NCBI RefSeq assembly: GCF_964355755.1
Contig: NC_092670.1
Span: 4,673,001 to 4,737,000 of the forward strand
Length of the DNA: 64,000 nt
Source of the DNA: Antedon mediterranea
Lineage: Eukaryota > Echinodermata > Crinoidea > Comatulida > Antedonidae
Direction of reading: 5' to 3'
The position numbers were made by a program, and so were the translations under genes. Numbering within the stretch: the stretch's first letter is position 1; every line of letters begins with the position of its first letter. Positions 44,344 through 57,605 of this stretch are shown here, piece after piece. The notes beneath the pieces are model-generated. The model was given only the letters and a program-made list of their open reading frames with translations. It was not told where the DNA came from and searched no databases.

Positions 44344-46430
44344 CTAGAAAGATAAATTTTAATAATATTTGAGCTAATAATCCTAGAAACAGAATGTACA
44401 CTACAATGTACAGTATAGTAAGGTACAGTATATCTGACATGACATTGACAATAGAGACATGTACAATACTGTTAATTTCACTGAAAATAGAGAAATGTTT
44501 TGACAACTTACACTGAAGTAAATGTCTTATTTCTAGATAGTGCTCCAGTCTAGAACTTATCTAAGCAAACATATCATGTATCATGACAGTTAATTTTCTG
44601 AACTTAATTATACAAATCAGTATGGATAGCTTTTGATTAGTGTTTTAATGTCAAAAGTGATTTATCATCTGTCATCTGCTTTCGTGTCATAGGTCAAAGT
44701 TGAAATCCACTACTAAAGTTGGACTACTACGTACGTACACAATTTGTAATCCTGATTTAAAAAACAATTTTATACAGATAATGATATACCTTTGTATCAT
44801 TGAAACGCAACAAACAAATCATTTTATGCAGAAGATTGTTCAGTGTATTTTCACTTTTATGAATGGATAATTACTTTTACTTTTATACTAAACAACAGAG
44901 AGAAAGCAAGGTGTTTTAAAGTGCAGTATCGATGTAAAAAATGTAGGAAATCATTTGCATTTGAATTCCACACCTTCACACCAGTAAACCTTCTTTCCTT
45001 TACATGGACATTGGCATACTGTACAATTAAGCATAATCTACAATTTGTAAAACTTGTTTTAAAATTCCAAGATTACCAATGTTTGAAAAAAGTTGTGCTT
45101 GCCGAGGCTTTCCATCCAAACATTTACTGTAACTGCCCCCATTTGCCCATGAAATAGCGACTAAGCAGCACAACATTTTTGGTGGCAAATTAAAAAACCC
45201 AGCAGTTTGAAAAAAAAAGGTTTGCTTCAGACTACTATAAAGCTTTAGAACTCATGTAAAGGTAACAAATAGGTATCTTTCCATTAAGACAAGTGTTTGT
45301 AAGACTTTGTGCAAGAGTAGAGTAGGGTGTTAGAGGTAATTTATGCAAGCAGTAGAGTTGAGATGCACCTGGATTAAAAATGCTCTTCGAAATGCATCAG
45401 TGAAGTTGACAGTGGTTAATAAGTGACATGACCATGAACAGAACATGATCAGTGATGTTGTAATTTCCATTTTAAATGTTAGGGTTGGAACATCTGATGT
45501 AGGTTGCCTTAAATTTCATTTTAAAATTAATTGAAACATATAATTTTGGCAACAGAATTGTCCTCTCCAACTTCATGTCATCTCTTCATTATTTTATTAT
45601 ATTGACAATGTTCTATATACCCATCAATTTACACAACGATTCCCATTCAACACAATTAACACTTAAATTAATTTTATCTACAACAGATTTTTTCCTACTG
45701 TACCTAATTTGATGCCAGCCAACCTAGTTTATCTAAGGGAAACAGAGCGAGTACAGTCAATAGAAAATCAATGCCATATTATACTGTGTGATTGGAGCAC
45801 TATAAAGATCAATGATGTATTATCCCTGGTTTAACTTGAACCACATAATGATGCTTAGAGAATGAGTGTTGAGTTAATTTAATAGTAAGTATACTGTACT
45901 GTTTGTTTTGCTAATACTGTGTACACTATTGATTAAGAGAACCAGGTCACAGACAGGATACAAGTGTAAGAATACAGTAATGCTGGTTTACTATGTAGGC
46001 CGTTTTTGAACTATAGAAAAAAAATGAAAAGAACGGTTTCTTTCTATCGAGAAACAGGATTTTAATGTTGTAACATCATCATGTTGCATCCTAATTTTTA
46101 CTCAAACTAAAACCATTTAGTGATGGTTCGTAGTTGGTTGTGTAGTGATGTTATTATTATACACATAGAGTATCAGACGCCATTCAGTGAAATGAAAATG
46201 AGACCTCGATTGCATTGTAGTAAAACTGACGGAAAACCAGCTTTTACGAAAATGAATTAACCAATAAAAAACAATGAATAATTAAAACTGCTGCTTGATC
46301 AATTCGCTTGCATTACATCAACTTAGGTCTTTGCGTTGCGTCCTATTGGTATAAGTTTTACTATTCACTATTATGCATGCATTTCTTTAATCATGGACCA
46401 TTTGTAAGAACATTATTTTTAATGAAAATG
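44344..46430. other. Upstream or 5'-intronic DNA
   Basis: No coding region recognised. Words tactgta and tacagta are frequent. A 5' untranslated exon of the PTPN4-like gene may lie here or further right but cannot be placed. Confidence 0.4.
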
Positions 46431-46439
46431 TCATCCATG

Positions 46440-46600
46440 TAAAATAAGTTTATAAATAAATAAATAAATAAATTTATTTCATTACAACAATCAATCCGAT
46501 CAGTCAGAGCACATTTGTCCATACAATTTAGAAATACAAAACCGAGTATGATACTTACTAGGTACTGTAGGTGTGTACAAAGTTTAAAGTATCATCTGAT
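46440..46600 (-). mobile_element. Possible LINE 3' tail, minus strand
   Basis: On the minus strand the stretch ends tgtaatgaaataaatttatt followed by tatttattta, a simple-repeat tail of the LINE type. Confidence 0.35.
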
Positions 46601-47066
46601 TTTCAATCTGGATATAAGTTTAAAAATGTGTTGATTGATCTAACATTCAACTTGTAGTTAGTTATCAACAAAAGATTTTTTATCAAATAGCAAGGAGGAT
46701 CTAAACACTTTCCGTTTCAATTGTTTAATAACTTTTAAATATAGAAACAATAATAGTATTTGATATTATCTTCAGCACGCATGAATGGAGATGCAAGTTG
46801 TTGCAAACTATTTAACATCGTTGATGATTGTTGGTGTTTAAAAAACCAATCGTGGCTTTATTTACACACCAGTGAACTGTTGAGTTCTTTTGTGTTCAAC
46901 ACTAATCAACAGGGTCATTATACAGCCTATTGACAATACAACTTGTTTCCGTTTTCTGCTATTATGAAGAGCTGAAAAAATATCCTGAACTTTACCTTCA
47001 GTGTAAACATACTGTAGCACATAATACACTAGTCTGGGTTCCAAATGGAGTTTTGACTTTTTAGAT

Positions 47067-47420
47067 AAAAGATAAATATAGATATAGATACACTTTATTG
47101 TCACATAATAATTATAAAATGTGAGACTCAGCTCCCTGTTACATTCGTAATAAAAACACCATGTAAAAACATCAAAACAATTCGATATAAGTCAAATACA
47201 TGGTAGGCCAACAGTATGTTCAGTTCATTAAAAGTAATTACAGTAATTATCTTACAAATGTTTTTGTTAAAGAGACGAATTGAGGAGAGAATAAAGGAGT
47301 TGTTAAACCTATTTGTTTTTGTCAAAGGATGACGTAGTCTACCATATCTGAACATAACAAACGAACTATGCAAGGGATGGGCAGAATCAGACATATTTTT
47401 CATCTTTCAGACAAACATCG
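47067..47420 (-). mobile_element. Non-LTR retrotransposon 3' end (C-terminus of ORF2 plus 3' tail)
   Basis: A minus-strand frame (47403-47128) contains NRFNNSFILSSIRLFNK preceded by RYGRLRHPLTK, the type of C-terminal segment found after the reverse transcriptase domain in CR1/L2-group LINEs (arginine-rich, RTxRFxNSFIPxxIRLLN). About 100 bp further on comes a tail tgtgacaataaagtgtatct and (atatct)n. 5'-truncated and dead. Confidence 0.7.
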
Positions 47421-48350
47421 AAACGCCTCAAACTAATTACAGACTTGGGGAAACTTTAATACTGCACACAATTACGCATTTTCATTACTGTATGTACTGT
47501 AGGAACCAAGGGGTGACCCAGGTCCCCTAAATTTTGAAAATTACAGTTCAAATGAAATTAAAGCAAGTTTAGCACTTAATTCAACACATTATGACTCATT
47601 TACTTTTTTGAATCTCATATATATTTGAAAAATAATGTTGGTAGGCCTGTTAAACATGGTTCAAGAACAAGATCAACAGCACTGGTATAGCCCTGTGTCT
47701 GATCCACATGCTATCATCAGTTCACACTGATATTACATTAAACTGTTAATCTTAAAGTGGAATTTGGATTTTTTACTAAGTCCACTAGGAACACAGAAAG
47801 ATAAGGCTGGCTAGTATTTACTAGGCTTTATAAAATTGTACTTGGCTACAGTACATTGAATAATTAATTCATTCATCAGCGAATAATTAATTCATTCATC
47901 AGCGGATAATTACTAATACATTTGTTATCATTTGCATACAAAATATACATAGAAATTATGTGGATACTGGATTTGATACTGTATCTGTATTTATAATGCA
48001 ATGCATGTTACAGGTACACATGCTGGCAATCTGACTGCAAACTAATCATGTATTATTAAATATGAATATGAATTCTATTAACCTTCATCTTTAGAGAGAC
48101 AAAATAAATGCTATCGTCATGGAAACATCATAAGCCCTTTAGTCTTCTTCAGAGAATGTAATCAATCAGAACAAAAAAAAGCCAGTCTGCAATATCAGTT
48201 TCTGAATTATTAATAATATATCTTGACATTTACAACTTAATTTATTCTATGAAATAACATTTCTGAGAAAAAATATTAATCATTGTCTCAGTATATTGAT
48301 TATAAATTAATACAATTACAAGTACATTCAATATTATAATGCCATCGAAA
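47421..48350. other. Unannotated AT-rich DNA
   Basis: Only a 22-bp direct duplication (gaataattaattcattcatc) at about 47859-47902. Confidence 0.5.
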
Positions 48351-48354
48351 TTTA

Positions 48355-48520
48355 GGGGATGTTCAGATTTATGATGTTTCAGCATCTGAGGATATCTGCC
48401 AAATGTTGTGTCTGAACAATCGTCATTTTAGCGTACAATGTTGACAAATGTTGTGTCTGAACAGTCACAGTTTTAGCATCTGGCGCTGACAAATTTTGTG
48501 TCTGAATTGTTGCTGTTGCT
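48355..48520. repeat. Degenerate 50-bp repeats
   Basis: Three units share ttgtgtctgaac, gacaaatgttgtgtc and ttttagc(a/g)t words at about 50-bp spacing. Confidence 0.55.
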
Positions 48521-50650
48521 ATTGTTAGTAAACTGAAACTAATAGTTGAAAGGCTGGTTTACATAACCATTACACCAAATTCGCATACTGTACACATGGT
48601 CACACACAGCATTAAGACACAAAAAAATATATATTTTTTCCAGTCAAATCTTGTGTACAGTAGGAGAATTTTACAGTAGGCAGAGGTGTGCACTCTCAGA
48701 GTGCCGTACTAGTTACCAAAGCTGTCGATTTACAAATATCGTGACTGTAACTGTAACTAATTGCGATTTGATCTTAATTTACATAAAGTAGAGTAGATGT
48801 TATCTTTTTAAAAATAACTATCCCAAAAAAGTCCCTTTTGTTTCATTGCAATTAATTGCTCCATATACGGTAAATTAATTGAATGATTGATTATTATCTT
48901 CTGTACAAATGAAAGCAATCGATGGTTTTGAAATTATTTAAAAGGTCATAGTATCTATTTTATCACTGAAAATTTCATAGAATCAAGTGAAATTTATCCA
49001 GGGTTGCTCTGCTACAAATATGAAGGATATTTAACAGGTTAGAAAATCAATAACTGTAATATAAGATATTGATTACCAGGCCTTGAGTCTAATACTCTTA
49101 TACCCAATTCACACTTTCTCTCAACATTATTTTCGAGCATGTGTAAACCACACATTACACCTTTACCAAAGCACTTAGAGGACACTTAATCAAATGGTCA
49201 GCATTTTATTTCTTTCTTCTCTCTTTAACTACCCATAAATTGAACATACAGAAATTTACAAATGCATACAAAATAAATAGGAAGAATGTGTTCATAGTTG
49301 AAAGATAATGTTCCATTAAACAAAGCAGATTCTAGTTCAGATTTTGTGCCACACTACTAATTAACCATGAATGTATTAAGACAAGGAATGACCTGGTTTA
49401 AATGTTAGTACATGTAATTAATATTAACAAGGAAAAGCATCTTCAAGTACTACAATGGTTTTACGATTAATGAAAAATTGAGAGATGAAATAATAATCTA
49501 AATATGTATTTAATTAAAATAACAAAGGTACAATATAGAGTACATAAAAAGAGATGGAACACACAGAGTTGCATGTACTATAGTAGTCAGTATAAATGAA
49601 AAGGCACATTTTGAATAGACAGAATAAATAATGAAATGAAAATATCCGACACAGTTTGTGTTATGTACTGTACATGTGGTGCCCAGTTTAAAGAATTTTC
49701 AAATTTAAAAGCGACTAAAACAACCCTTATTAAATATCTAATATCGTTGCGTATGACCTCTCGGGGCTTTGGGCCCTCTGTCGAGAAAATCCTGGCGCCA
49801 CCAATGTGTGTGACAACAGTACATTACGTCATCATATTTTGTAATGTTTATCTTGTGAAGGAATTTGCATACAGTACCTTTTGTGGTTAGTGGTCTATTT
49901 GCTAATTAGAACTTCTTGGCAATTTGCCTTAATACAGTTTTACAGTAACTACACACTACAGGACATTTTAATAACACAAAGATACCAGGTTTACAAAAGC
50001 AGAAAACTTACCCTCAATCCCAAATATACAGTATCCAGAGTTACTGTAAACACAGAGAATTCAAAGATTGTCAAAATATAATAAGAATCTTTTTTGTACC
50101 CACTGATTTTGGTGGTGTAAATAAATTATCACGGATTAGGTAATGTCATGGTTCTGTAATATCATGCTCACTATATAGTATAATGTGTCACTAACAGTAA
50201 CACTACAGTAACAAATTTAACGATCATTAATAATAATATTAATACAGTAAGTAACAAGGTTCTTGTCTTATCTTATGCAAGTACTGTAGCTTTGTTCTGG
50301 ATTTAAAAGCTTCCTAAAACGCTAAACAAATCTTTAACACTTGTTCAGTAAAAATACATTTCGTTTTGCAGTCTAACAAATGTACAGTAAATGATGAAAT
50401 AAAGATATACAATAACTCTATGAATTGTCTACAAATATTTAGTTTGCGAATGCGAAACACTAACAAAACTTCTGTCTGATCTACAAATAATTTTAAGTCT
50501 ATTACAAATATTACATTTATTACTTTGTTTTCCTTTTACTTAAGATTTTTTTTTTCTGACTCAGTAAGGTAGAGGTTCCTTAACACGTTTATAGGAAGGA
50601 AGTTTAGCTTGATATAGGCCTGCTAGTGTAAGTCTACGGATATGACCGCT
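48521..50650. other. Unannotated AT-rich DNA
   Basis: No element or gene recognised. An isolated GC-rich patch at 49747-49800 is of unknown meaning. Confidence 0.4.
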
Positions 50651-50659
50651 ATTGCTACA

Positions 50660-51237
50660 CACTCAGTGATGTCATCATCATGTTAAACTTTAATACACAA
50701 ACTGTACTGTATATCACCAATCTGTGTTAAATACTAACTGTTGTTTACCATACAGAAACTAACTTTTAATGAACTAACGGTGTGTTCTTAGTGATGTCAT
50801 GTTAAATTTGAATACACAAGATGTAGATCTCCAATCTGTGTTACTAACTGTTTACCATACAGTTACTAACTTTTAATGAACTAAGGGGTGCGTTCTTAGT
50901 GATGTCATGTTAAATTTGAATACACAAGATGTAGATCTCCAATCTGTGTTACTAACTGTTTCCATACAGTAACTAACATTCAATGAACCAATGGTGCATT
51001 CTTAGTGATGTCATGTTAAATTTTAATACACAAGATGTAGATCTCCAATCTGTGTTACTAAACTGTTTACCATACAGTAACTAATTTTCAATGAACTAAA
51101 GGTGCGTTTTTAGTGATGTCATAGACTCATAATGATGTTAAATTTTAATACACGAACTGTACTGTAGATCCCCAATCTGTGTTACTAACTGTTTACCATA
51201 CAGTAACTAACTTTCAATGAACCAAGGGTGCGTTCAT
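50660..51237. repeat. Tandem repeat of about 107-125 bp, five copies
   Basis: gtgatgtcat starts units at 50666, 50791, 50899, 51005 and 51113. Each continues with ttaaattt(g/t)aatacaca, agatgtagatctccaatctg and actaactgtttaccatacag. First and last copies have small insertions. Confidence 0.9.
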
Positions 51238-51239
51238 AC

Positions 51240-52290
51240 ATCACGTTAGTGGAAGCTTAAGGGGATACATTAATCATACCATAACAGTCCTAAAGCACTT
51301 TTCTTATTTGCTCTGGTAAACTTTTAAGGTTTGCCAAGTGTATACAGTATAATCCTCTAGCTTCTTGTTGACCTTCCAAAATGTAAACAATTAATTTATG
51401 CAAAGAAGCGAAGTATTATAATCTGAATTTTAAAGAAAAATTCAAAGCTTATTTGGTGAACAGGTTGGAAATTTGTATTGTAAAAATAAGAACAGTTTCA
51501 CCTCAAGAATAAACTAAGATTAAATTTGCAAACTGACAGTACTATACTGTAATACCGGTCTACTACTTTAATTGTACAAAGTTTTAAATAAAGTTGTAGT
51601 GGAGCTGTACATTTTTTTTAGTCTAGTGTTTAATCCTGACCTACAGTAGTTTCAGGGTTGTTGAAAACTTTACTAATTTATGAATACGCATCCATGATCA
51701 TCAAATATGTAACTTTTCTTGCTCACTGAATGTCTATGAGTATGAAAACACTTGAAATAAAGCAAGACATATAAAAACCCTACCTCTACCAGGTCATTAA
51801 CATTATAGAAGTGTAAAACGTATCAATAGAAATGAACATACAATTCAAATAATGTATAACAAAATGAAATGAGGCATAATGTGTTCCTTAGCAAAACATG
51901 CATTCAGAAATTCTTCCGAGGGCATTTTGGTAAAGTGCATCAAAATGTCAATGACAGTTGACACACACTATTAAAATTGTCTTGTACTGTACGTTCAACC
52001 CGAAGCGATTCTATAATCACACATTAAATATTCAATTTTAATTTGCAAGAAAAGATAGGAATGGTTTGCATCTTTTTAGATCATATTTTAAAATGCAAGA
52101 AGCCTCAATTACGAGTAATACCCAATGAGTACAAAATATTTTAAAAATTAAACTTATTAGTTAAAATGATATTTTAAATTCTTAGCATTTTTAGAGATAT
52201 TTAATACATTAATAAAATTATACTGATATTACTTTTATTCAATGTTGTTCATTTCATGTGTAACACAAAAGGATGGTACTACTTGAATTT
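51240..52290. other. Unannotated AT-rich DNA
   Basis: Nothing recognised. Confidence 0.4.
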
Positions 52291-52294
52291 TGAC

Positions 52295-52325
52295 CACCGA
52301 GCAAAGTAAATTACTTTGCTCGGTG
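52295..52325. other. Perfect 15-bp palindrome
   Basis: caccgagcaaagtaa and its exact complement are separated by one base. It lies at the edge of a GC-richer block (52290-52470) of unknown nature. Confidence 0.85.
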
Positions 52326-52942
52326 TGTGCTTGGTCGGTAGCCTGTGCCGGTCAGAAATTCTGAGTGCCCGACGGTCAACCGGCGTGGTGAGAACCCTAG
52401 TAATAATTAAGCTGTGCACACCCGAATGTCGAATTTTAGTGAGCGCCAGTAGGTGGATCAAAACAATTGTAAAAACTGCTGAACTTATAATGAATTTAGG
52501 AAGGCCCCAGGCAGGCTGGGGATTCGCATTATTTTTTGACCTATACCATCAATTCAAATGGCATGATTACAGTATTATTTCACTGTACATTAAAATGAAT
52601 GTTGAATTCCTTTATACTGTAATACTGTAGTGTAATAGTGAGTTTTCTTTATATTTTTTAACTTTAAGATGGTCCCTAAAGCTCCTTCCATTGAGGTGAA
52701 GCTCTCAACAGGTAACCAAGGTTACAAGTAGAGATAAAAATGGCTATCTGTCTCATGTCATGCTTTACTAGAAAGTGCTTCATTACAAATGTACAGTTAC
52801 AATGTGTAAACTTAAATATATTACAACTTCAAGGCTACGTTGTATGCATTAGAGTTTAAAATTTTATAAAAAAATCAGAATACTGTAAAAGGATCAAATT
52901 AAATAATCAGTACAAAATTACTGTGTAATTCAGTAATCTGTA

Positions 52943-53320
52943 AATCGACCAAAGTTCCTAGATAAAAAACCTGATATGCGTGTTTGTGAAATTTGTACGT
53001 TTGGTTCGATGAGGTTTGCTATGTGTTTTTGGAAGTTTGCGGGGTTTAGCAATTATTTTAAACCAAAAAATGATGTTTTACCCCAAAATTAAAGTACTGT
53101 AGTATTAACAACAACAACAATTTCATTAAAAAAACATTGACATATCAAGTGTGTATTTTTGGTACACTACACGATTCAGAAATTTTTATGTAAATCGACC
53201 AAAGTTCCTGGATAAAAATAACACAATAATTTGTGTGTGAAAATTGTATGGACTGTAACTTTTATGTTGGTTCAATGGTGTTTGCTATGTTTTTTTGGAG
53301 GTTTGCGGGGTTTGCTGTGT
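52943..53320. repeat. Direct repeat of about 110-130 bp
   Basis: taaatcgaccaaagttccta at 52943 recurs at 53192. Both copies run to gtttgctatgt and tttgcggggttt. The spacing is about 249 bp. Confidence 0.8.
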
Positions 53321-54299
53321 TTAATACAATACCGAGTAAGTTTTCTGTACTACTGTAAATCACCATAGCATTTATTTCAAGAAAATCATCAACTAAAGAC
53401 TACTACAGTATAGCCTGACTTGGGATACAGTACATTTACCGTACAGTATGCTACTGTACTGTAGATTGCGTTGTAAAGTATTCTGTTCAAAGAAAGACTA
53501 GCCTAGCCTGATTTGTATTGCCTGAAGGTTACCATTACTTTAGGTGTGAATCCACTTCAATATGTAAATTAAATTCTGTGAGTCATTCACAAAAATTCAA
53601 TACAAACTTTCATACTGCACTTGAGAATAAAGTAAAAATTTTATGATCTGAAAAAAAAAAACAAACACCAATATTAACAAAAATGAAAGAACATTTAATC
53701 GCTTCCCAGGTACTTCTCATAGCTACAAATAGACTCGAAATTGATGCTAAAGTTTAACAATAGGTTTCATAAATACTCAAAACCATACATTATAGTTTTT
53801 AATGGAAAGTACTGTACAGTACATGCACTGTACTAATAATAATATCTGTATGTTGAATTAATAGAGTTGTGTCTGCAGCCTTCAACCTTATTTTATCAAA
53901 CTACTACTACAGTATACGTAATGTCAACTAGCAAATAAACTTATGTGCTTGTGAAAATGTTGCCCTAATCCTACATAAATCTAATCTTTTAATAGGGAAA
54001 CTGACACAAAATAGATTTCCTTAGTATTATTATTCCACAAACATTCCATTGTATGTCGGTGCTGCCAACTACAGCGCTATTCATCTGTTCATGGCATTGA
54101 CAGTGACTGTGTGAGTTAGCATTATATGTTAAAAGTAATATTTCATTAGAAAATTTTAAATTGTCACTAAAAAAGCATCTCCTCAACATTTAATTCTCAT
54201 GTGCAATAAATTATAAAAAGGTTTTAGCATAATGCAGTAAATCAATAATTTTCTGTAATCTGTAAATTAAGAATAAATAATATAAATATAATAAGGGTA

Positions 54300-54650
54300 A
54301 AAATTAATTGTAATTTTGTTACTTTAGTGCAATAAATCAATTTTTGTATATATCTCTTATTATAAATCTTTCTTAAAACTGTAAATTAGGATTACAAGTG
54401 TTAGATAAACTGTTATTTTTAAACTTTTATATTTTTATACCATTTTTTAAGGATTCTTTTGATGTAATTTGTATGTTCTTTATCAGTTCCTTGTTTTTAG
54501 GACCCAAGTGGAAATAAGTTTTTAACTTTTCTTGGCATTCCTTGTAATCAAGGCCTGTGTTTCTGTGCAATTGTTTTTTCTACTTTTTTTTTGCATTGTT
54601 TTTATTGTTTTTTAACCTTGATTACTAAATAAAGAAATTCAAATTCAAAA
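54300..54650 (+). mobile_element. LINE-like 3' untranslated region
   Basis: T-rich stretch with gtatgttctttatcagttcc, aggacccaagtgg and a final ctaaataaagaaattcaaat with an extra attcaaa unit. This is the same tail style as at 19440. Confidence 0.45.
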
Positions 54651-54659
54651 AGTACTGTA

Positions 54660-54880
54660 CACCGGGGCAACCCTAGATACTCGTCTCGAAAGATGTACTA
54701 GGTTCTGTAAAGTGTACATGAGAGTTTTGTGTACACTGGACCTATATTTATTACTGTACAGATACAGTAGTAGTCCTTATTTAAGAAAACTCATTCTAGA
54801 GTACCACCAGAACCAAGGAGTGAGTAAGACTTAAACCCATTACTGTACATTCTTCTAAACCACTTCTTTAAAAGTCAGCA
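54660..54880 (-). mobile_element. SINE-like element, copy 4
   Basis: Contains tactcgtctcgaaagatgta, ctaggttct, gtgtacactggacct and tagtccttat in the same order as the complement of copy 1, and ends with gacttaaaccc, the complement of a B-box-like word. Placed directly against the MITE at 54887. Confidence 0.55.
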
Positions 54881-54886
54881 AGTCTA

Positions 54887-55067
54887 AAGCGTGGTTCCCA
54901 CTAGCGACGCAACACAAGGACGTAACGCAACGCAAGTGAATTGACCAATCACAAGCGATGGCTTATTCGCTTGTGATTGCTAACTGTCTATAACTTCGCT
55001 TGTCATTGGTTAAAATGCTTGCGTTGTGTTTATGTTCTTGCGTTACGTTCTAGTGGGAACCAAGCTT
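54887..55067. mobile_element. 181-bp MITE
   Basis: The left arm aagcgtggttcccactagcg and the right arm, complement aagcttggttcccactagaa, extend with diverged acgtaacgcaa and accaatcacaagcgat words over about 75 bp each. Non-coding. Fragments of the same family may be at 39468-39512 and 46300-46350. Confidence 0.85.
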
Positions 55068-55069
55068 AA

Positions 55070-56587
55070 GAATAGACAGTGGTCTTATTAGTTTTGTAGG
55101 AAACTGTAACAGTAACACAGAACAGTTTTATCATTTACTTGTGTTAAAATTCTGTATTACACTTACTGGAGGTGCTGGTGTGTAAAACTCTGAAACAGAT
55201 GTTGCAATATGAAAATCATTCATTATTGTAGCCATACAATTTACAGAGATATTTTAGGAATTTGTCAAATTACTATCAACATGATGAGTCAATGGAAATA
55301 TTGAGATGAATATTTTGCCATCCACAATAATATCATTAATTCTTGCCATTTCTACAGTATACAGTACTGAACAGTTTCAAATATTTCTTAAAATTTAAAT
55401 TAGTTTTAATATACAATCATTTTAGGTATAAAAATACAAGTGAATAACATGGAAAGAGTGCAAACAAAGATGTTCACTGTTTAGTTATATCAATACTACA
55501 GTACTTAAAAGTAACTGTAGATCTGTATGAAATGAAAGACTGACATTACAGTATTGTATACTGTATGTTTACTACTGTACTACAGTACAATAATTAAAAC
55601 TACAATAGTATCTGTGACCTTTGAAGATTTTTTGCATCTTTCATAACTGATTAAACTCTTGGTTTGAAGGCTGATGATAGTTACTACTGTACCACAACAA
55701 TCATGTTTTATAACATTGTAGCATCTTAATTGTACAGTAATGTATGTGTATGCAGTCAGAATGAAAGACAAATTTAAAAAGCTCATGAATAATTCATGTT
55801 AATCCATGCACTTTGAACTAATCATGTAGAAAGAATGTTCACCTTTCTTCATGACATTTAACTGAGAGAATTTCAGTATGACAATCTTTGAAACACTGTT
55901 CAACATACAGTATAAGTAACTGTTGTAATTCTGTACTGAAGTAATAACTTTATCAAAATTAACTTCATGAATAATAGGTTGCTAACCTTTGAACTACAGT
56001 CTGGATACCAAACATGCTTATTACCATACAGTAATATATAGCTGTATTATCATTCATCATGACATTACAGTGCCGATAGTTGTCAAGTAGAATCATTATG
56101 TACTGTTTGATTAAACTGCCACTAAGCATACACGGATTAAAACTCAACACACATTGTGCAAGCTTCAACAAATAAATTATAAATCTATGACAAAGTGCTT
56201 TAATACAATAGTTCGTTCACTTGAAACGACAGTAAAATCAAATCATAAAAGAATTCACTTTGACTACAAAGTTTGAGTGTGAAATGCATGTCCTTTAAAA
56301 TCTGTCACTCAATGAAATTATGAGAACTGATTCCTAACTTTTAGTAGTAACAGGTACAGTAAGTAGGAAGTCAACAGGGTGTGTTTTCAGGGTAGAAATG
56401 AATCAATATAGTACTACAGTACTACAGTAAAACCACTGAATCTTGAAGGATTTTGTGATACCATTCTGACCATCAATAATTGACCAGACAAAAAGATTAC
56501 CTTGTGGATTTAACCCAATCTGCATTCTTTCACACTTCTCAAAACTTTCTCCTACACTGTACAGTAAGACTTACAAGTGTAAGGTGA
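55070..56587. other. Unannotated AT-rich DNA
   Basis: Dense in tactgta/tacagta words; no element or gene recognised. Confidence 0.4.
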
Positions 56588-57108
56588 AGGCTTTTCACAC
56601 GGCACGGTTCTGGTCCGGCGCTGACAAATCAAACGTCAATGTTTTGTTTTCACACGAACCTGTACTATATTATTATTATTAAATATTATTGAACATTTTT
56701 GAAGTTTTTAACATTTTATAAATTTGTAAAAATTTTTAAAACTTTTACATTTTTATACTGCAGGCCTGTATCGATATTCTGATGTTTTCAGTTAAACTTG
56801 TTTTTTAACATTTTGAATATATATTTATTGTTTTTATAATAAGTGATATTTAATTGTAATTTTGTTTTAATATTTTGATTGTATGTTCTACCTTTCTAAA
56901 TGTTTTTTATATTTTTATATTGCATTTTATGTTTCTGAGTGAAACACTTTTGTTAAACTTCAATCTTTCGTTTGATTGCAATAAAGTTCTATTCGTATTC
57001 GTACTAAAATTATAAAATATTTTTTCTTTTCGTCCAATCCGGATTTGACCATGAATGACCTCGCTTGATAACGAATAACTGAAATCGTACTCGATGTGAA
57101 AGTAGCTT
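56588..57108. mobile_element. Possible TIR element holding a LINE-like tail
   Basis: aaggcttttcacacggcacg at the left and tcgatgtgaaagtagctta at the right are weakly inverted. Between them, 56700-57003 is T-rich and ends gcaataaagttctattcgta plus ttcgta, a LINE-type tail. Confidence 0.35.
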
Positions 57109-57605
57109 AAATGATAGGTTTCTCACAAAATATACAGTGGTGAGCTTTCGCATTGGGACGGTAGAGGAAAAGAAACGATAATGAAATACAAAAGACCAGT
57201 CCAAGTTTTCTTCCATGATCCATCCTGTACAACTGTTGAAAATGTCACACTTTACAGTAGTATTAGGGAGGTTTCGCAACCTTACGAAAACGGATACGTC
57301 ACACATTTGTGAAACTTTTGAGCTGATCCCCATTTCATATTCATAAAGCGTTTTCGTGTTTACGAATATCATCAGTCATATTCGTAACTACAAAACGAGT
57401 ATAGTTTTTGATCTATTTTACACATTTTGCATTTGAATCAGGAATTATTCATGATTATACTATAATTATAGATTTATTGAAAGTAATTTACTAAAAGTAA
57501 TTTACTAAAATGCCAGGTCAATTTTGATAAATAGCAGTTTTTAAAGTCTCACTCGCTTTGATGTTACGCTAGGCCTACAGTAGGCAGCCAAGCACCAAGC
57601 AACAC

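Noticed and set aside
56588-57108. Confident TIR transposon
   Set aside because: The end similarity is weak and no target duplication is visible, so it is kept only as a low-confidence feature.
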